This document shows positions 60,059 through 64,000 of a stretch of DNA of 64,000 bases, piece after piece. Below the pieces are notes generated by a model. That model saw nothing but the letters and a program-made list of their open reading frames with translations. It had not been told where the DNA came from and searched no databases. The stretch comes from Corynebacterium doosanense CAU 212 = DSM 45436. Its GTDB lineage: Bacteria; Actinomycetota; Actinomycetes; Mycobacteriales; Mycobacteriaceae. Where the stretch lies: contig NZ_CP006764.1 of NCBI RefSeq assembly GCF_000767055.1, forward strand, positions 1,302,001 to 1,366,000, given 5' to 3'. The first letter of the stretch is position 1, and each line of letters begins with the position of its first letter. The position numbers and the translations under genes were made by a program.

Positions 60059-61210
60059 ATGAGCGTCACCACTCCCGCGGGTTTCACCGCCGCGGCCACC
60101 ACGGCCGGCATCAAACCCTCCGGCAACCCGGACATGGCCCTGGTGGTCAACAACGGCCCGCTGCGCCATGCCGCGGCCGTGTTCACGCGCAACAAGGTCG
60201 TCGCCTCTCCGGTCAAGTACACCCGGGTGTCCGTCTCCGACGGCAACCTGGGCGCGGTGCTGTTCAACGCCGGCAACGCCAACGCGTGCAACGGTGAGCA
60301 GGGTGACCGGGACGCCGCCGAGTCCGCCCAGCTCATCGCTGAGCTGCTGGACATCACTCCGCTCGACGTGGCGGTGTGCTCGACCGGCATCATCGGTGAG
60401 CTGCTGCCCATGGAGAAGGTGCATGCGGGGATCGCGGCGCTGCCGGGAAACCTCGGCACGGACGGTCACGCCGCCGCCGAGGCCATCATGACCACCGACA
60501 CCGTGGCCAAGGAGACCCTTGCCGAGGGCCCCGGCTTCACCGTCGGCGGCATGGGCAAGGGCGTGGGCATGATGGCCCCCTCCCTGGCCACCATGCTCGT
60601 CTGCCTGACCACCGACGCCGAGGCCACCCCGGCCATGCTCGACGAGGCGCTGCGCGCCGCCGTGGTGCCCACGTTCAACACCCTGGACATCGACGGCTCG
60701 ACCTCCACCAACGACACCGTGGTGCTCATGGCGTCGGGGGCGTCGGGCAATCAGCCGTCGCAAAGCGAACTCAACGATGCGGTGCTGCGTGCCTGCGCCG
60801 ACCTCGCCGACCAGCTGCAGGCGGACGCGGAGGGGGTGACCAAACGCGTGCGCATCGTCGTCGAGGGCGCCCGGAACGACGAGGAGGCGCTTGAGGCCGC
60901 GCGGGTGCTGGGACGGGACAACCTGTTCAAGACCGCCATTTTCGGCTCCGACCCCAACTGGGGGCGCGTGCTCGCCGCCGTGGGGATGGCCGACGCGGAA
61001 ATGGACCCTGACGGGATCGACGTGTACTTCAACGACGAGCCGGTCTGCCTCGCCTCCACCGGTGCTCCCGGCGCGCGGGACGTGGACCTCAGCGGCGCCG
61101 ACATCGTCGTCCGGGTCGACCTCGGCACCGGCGGCGACGGCACGGCCTTCGTGCGCACCACCGACCTCAGCCACGCCTATGTCGAGATCAACTCGGCCTA
61201 CTCCACCTAG
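60059..61210 (+). CDS. argJ: Bifunctional ornithine acetyltransferase / N-acetylglutamate synthase
   Basis: ArgJ (383 residues) recycles acetyl groups from N-acetylornithine to glutamate. The protein is self-cleaved before the Thr in [14 protein letters not shown] (about residue 180), giving two chains. Other marks are [32 protein letters not shown] and [16 protein letters not shown]. Because ArgJ recycles acetyl groups, a separate ArgE is not expected. Confidence 0.96.
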   Translation: MSVTTPAGFTAAATTAGIKPSGNPDMALVVNNGPLRHAAAVFTRNKVVASPVKYTRVSVSDGNLGAVLFNAGNANACNGEQGDRDAAESAQLIAELLDITPLDVAVCSTGIIGELLPMEKVHAGIAALPGNLGTDGHAAAEAIMTTDTVAKETLAEGPGFTVGGMGKGVGMMAPSLATMLVCLTTDAEATPAMLDEALRAAVVPTFNTLDIDGSTSTNDTVVLMASGASGNQPSQSELNDAVLRACADLADQLQADAEGVTKRVRIVVEGARNDEEALEAARVLGRDNLFKTAIFGSDPNWGRVLAAVGMADAEMDPDGIDVYFNDEPVCLASTGAPGARDVDLSGADIVVRVDLGTGGDGTAFVRTTDLSHAYVEINSAYST

Positions 61211-61219
61211 GAATCTCTC

Positions 61220-62164
61220 ATGACCGATCTCACCAGGCATCTCGACGACGAGGCGCGGGCACACGTCCTCGCCGAGGCACTCCCGTGGCTGCAGCACTTC
61301 CGCGACAAGATCGTGGTGGTCAAGTACGGCGGCAACGCCATGACCGACGAGAAACTCAAGGCCGCCTTCGCCGCGGACATGGTGTTCCTGCGCACCGTCG
61401 GCGCCAAACCCGTCGTCGTGCACGGCGGCGGCCCGCAGATCAACACCATGCTGGAGCGTCTCGGCCTCGAGGGCGAGTTCCAGGGTGGCTTCCGGGTCAC
61501 CACGCCCGAGGTCATGGACGTGGTGCGCATGGTTCTGCTGGGGCAGGTCGGGCGCGAGCTCGTCGGCCTGATGAACCAGCACGGACCCTATGCCGTGGGG
61601 TGCTCGGGCGAGGATGCCTCGCTGTTCACCGCCCGCAAGCGATACGTCGAGGTCGCCGGCGTGCCCACGGACATCGGGCTGGTGGGCGACATCGTCGACG
61701 TCAATCCGGAATCCATCGAGTCGCTCATCGACGCCGGGCGCATCCCCGTCATCTGCGGCATCGCCCCGGACGAGGAGGGCCAGGTGTACAACATCAACGC
61801 CGACTCCGCCGCCGCGGCGATCGCGGCCGGGCTGGGCGCAGAACGCCTGCTCATGCTCACCAACGTGGAGGGGCTCTACACCGACTGGCCCAACCAGGAT
61901 TCGCTGGTGTCCAAGATCGAGGCCAGCGAGCTGTCCGCGCTGCTGCCCACGCTGGATTCCGGCATGATCCCCAAGATGGAGGCCTGCCTGACCGCCGTCA
62001 CCGGAGGGGTCAACGCGGCGCACGTCATCGACGGCCGCTTCGCCCACTCGGTACTGCTGGAGCTGCTGACCATGGGCGGCATCGGCACCATGGTGCTGCC
62101 CGACAACTACGTGCGCGACAACTACCCCGAGGGCACGGTCTTCAGAAAGGACGATGCACGATGA
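61220..62164 (+). CDS. argB: Acetylglutamate kinase
   Basis: ArgB (314 residues) phosphorylates N-acetylglutamate and is the arginine-feedback-inhibited step in corynebacteria. Motifs are [38 protein letters not shown] and [20 protein letters not shown]. The N-terminal helix (before residue 25) is of the kind linked to hexamer formation and arginine inhibition. The stop overlaps the argD start (ATGA). Confidence 0.96.
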   Translation: MTDLTRHLDDEARAHVLAEALPWLQHFRDKIVVVKYGGNAMTDEKLKAAFAADMVFLRTVGAKPVVVHGGGPQINTMLERLGLEGEFQGGFRVTTPEVMDVVRMVLLGQVGRELVGLMNQHGPYAVGCSGEDASLFTARKRYVEVAGVPTDIGLVGDIVDVNPESIESLIDAGRIPVICGIAPDEEGQVYNINADSAAAAIAAGLGAERLLMLTNVEGLYTDWPNQDSLVSKIEASELSALLPTLDSGMIPKMEACLTAVTGGVNAAHVIDGRFAHSVLLELLTMGGIGTMVLPDNYVRDNYPEGTVFRKDDAR

Positions 62165-63330
62165 GCGACCCCCTGAAACTGTGGCCCGACGTGCTCATGA
62201 ACACCTACGGCCAACCCGCGATCGAGATCACCGGCGGCAGTGGAGCCTTGGTCACCGACGCGCAGGGCCGGGAGTACATCGATCTGCTCGCCGGCATCGC
62301 CGTGAACTCGCTCGGCCACGGCCACCCCGCGGTGGTGCAGGCGGTGAGCACCCAGGTGGCCAAGTTCGCCCACGTGTCCAACCTCTTTGTCTCCGCCCCG
62401 GCGGTCGAGGTGGCCGCGGGACTGATCGAACGGGTCGGTGCCGACGCCCGGGTGTTCTTCTGCAACTCCGGCGCCGAGGCCAACGAGGCCGCCTTCAAAC
62501 TCGCCCGCGCCACCGGGCGACGGCGCATCCTCGCCGCCCAGAACGGCTTCCACGGCCGCACCATGGGCTCGCTCGCCATGACCGGCCAGCCCGACAAACG
62601 CGCCGCCTTCGAACCGCTTCCCGGCGGGGTGGAGTTCTACCCCTACGGAGACCTGGACATCCTGCGCGCCCAGGTGGAGACGGATCCGGCCAGCGTCGCC
62701 GCCATCATCCTCGAGCCGATCCAGGGCGAGACCGGGGTCGTGCCCGCGCCCGCGGGATTCCTCTCCGGGGTGCGCAAGCTGTGCGATGAGCACGGCATCC
62801 TCATGATGGTCGACGAGGTGCAGACCGGCGCCGGCCGCACCGGCGACTTCTTCGCCTTCCAGCACGAGGGAGTGTTGCCCGACGTCATCACCATGGCCAA
62901 GGGCCTGGCGGCCGGAATGCCCATCGGGGCGTGCATCGCCACCGGCCGGGCGGGTGAGCTCTTCGGGCCCGGTGCCCACGGCACGACTTTCGGCGGCAAC
63001 CCCGTCTCCTGCGCCGCCGCCCGCGTGGTGCTCGACGTGGTGGACGACACCTTCCTCGCCGAGGTCCGCGCCATGGGCGAGCGCCTCACCGCGGCGCTGC
63101 TCGAGCTCGACGGCGTCACCGAGGTTCGCGGACGCGGCCTCATGCTCGGAGTGGTGCTCGACCAACCGGTGGCCAAGCAGGCCGTCACCGCCGGGCTCTC
63201 CCACGACCTCATCCTCAACGCCCCGGCGGAGAACGTCATCCGCCTCACCCCGCCCCTGGTCATCACCGACGAGCAGATCGATCTGGCCGTCTCACGCGTC
63301 GCCGACACCCTCACCGAACTCCGGAAGTAA
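62161..63330 (+). CDS. argD: Acetylornithine aminotransferase
   Basis: ArgD (389 residues) uses pyridoxal phosphate to aminate N-acetylglutamate semialdehyde. Conserved segments are [46 protein letters not shown] and the PLP Lys in [15 protein letters not shown]. The ATG overlaps the argB stop. Confidence 0.96.
   Translation: MSDPLKLWPDVLMNTYGQPAIEITGGSGALVTDAQGREYIDLLAGIAVNSLGHGHPAVVQAVSTQVAKFAHVSNLFVSAPAVEVAAGLIERVGADARVFFCNSGAEANEAAFKLARATGRRRILAAQNGFHGRTMGSLAMTGQPDKRAAFEPLPGGVEFYPYGDLDILRAQVETDPASVAAIILEPIQGETGVVPAPAGFLSGVRKLCDEHGILMMVDEVQTGAGRTGDFFAFQHEGVLPDVITMAKGLAAGMPIGACIATGRAGELFGPGAHGTTFGGNPVSCAAARVVLDVVDDTFLAEVRAMGERLTAALLELDGVTEVRGRGLMLGVVLDQPVAKQAVTAGLSHDLILNAPAENVIRLTPPLVITDEQIDLAVSRVADTLTELRK

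Positions 63331-64000
<670 letters not shown>

Overview
The window reads as a high-GC actinobacterial chromosome segment, most likely from a Corynebacterium. The evidence is gene order and gene type. An IclR regulator of the LtbR kind diverges from leuCD. polA, a SAM methyltransferase, rpsA, a glucose-type PTS EIIBCA (ptsG), coaE and uvrB follow one another as I recall for C. glutamicum. infC-rpmI-rplT, pheST and argCJBDF follow further on. Several proteins (DUF3515, LppP/LprE family, DUF2786, 13E12/DUF222-HNH, Nudix plus histidine-phosphatase fusion) are typical of Mycobacteriales. Species cannot be settled from the sequence alone.

Layout. 1-5 kb: phosphonate use, with the end of phnM and a frameshifted inositol-monophosphatase-like gene on the plus strand, facing a phnD-phnC-phnE importer operon on the minus strand. 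5.2-8 kb: ltbR and leuCD. 8-20 kb: dense housekeeping genes (mutT1-like, gpsA, ddl, a double DUF3515 membrane protein, thiL, ung, a DAK2/FakA-like protein, recG, a mini biotin-carrier protein, rsmD, coaD, a TauE/SafE exporter), many with 1-4 base overlaps. 19.6-20.9 kb: a DUF222/HNH gene carrying a palindrome at both ends. 20.9-23.5 kb: a polar amino-acid ABC importer operon. 23.9-28.7 kb: tRNA-Leu(CAA), polA and small accessory genes. 28.7-37.8 kb: rpsA with a structured leader, ptsG, coaE, a lipoprotein-family gene broken by an amber codon, uvrB and two universal stress proteins. 37.8-46.7 kb: a HelD/HelR-type ATPase, a DoxX-type membrane protein, a metallo-beta-lactamase-fold hydrolase, uvrA and a DUF2339 membrane protein. 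46.8-52.5 kb: a serine-hydrolase-like lipoprotein, infC-rpmI-rplT behind an attenuator, alkaline phosphatase, a TM2 protein and a TrmH/SpoU methyltransferase. 52.5-64 kb: pheST, a Pit phosphate transporter with a small membrane partner, two small unknown genes, and the arginine operon, cut inside argF by the window end.

Themes. Phosphorus acquisition recurs (phn genes, a secreted alkaline phosphatase, pit). DNA repair is well represented (mutT1-like, ung, recG, polA, uvrB, uvrA). Most of the window is ordinary core genome. The less expected signals are: a three-copy palindrome AGTCCACA-NN-TGTGGACT, two copies of which sit inside the HNH gene; an rpsA leader with a hairpin exposing a Shine-Dalgarno sequence and a 16-codon reading frame; an AUC start codon for infC behind a Rho-independent attenuator; two broken genes (IMPase-like by frameshift, LppP/LprE family by an in-frame TAG); and an internally duplicated DUF3515 protein. 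I saw no CRISPR array, prophage, transposase or rRNA gene.
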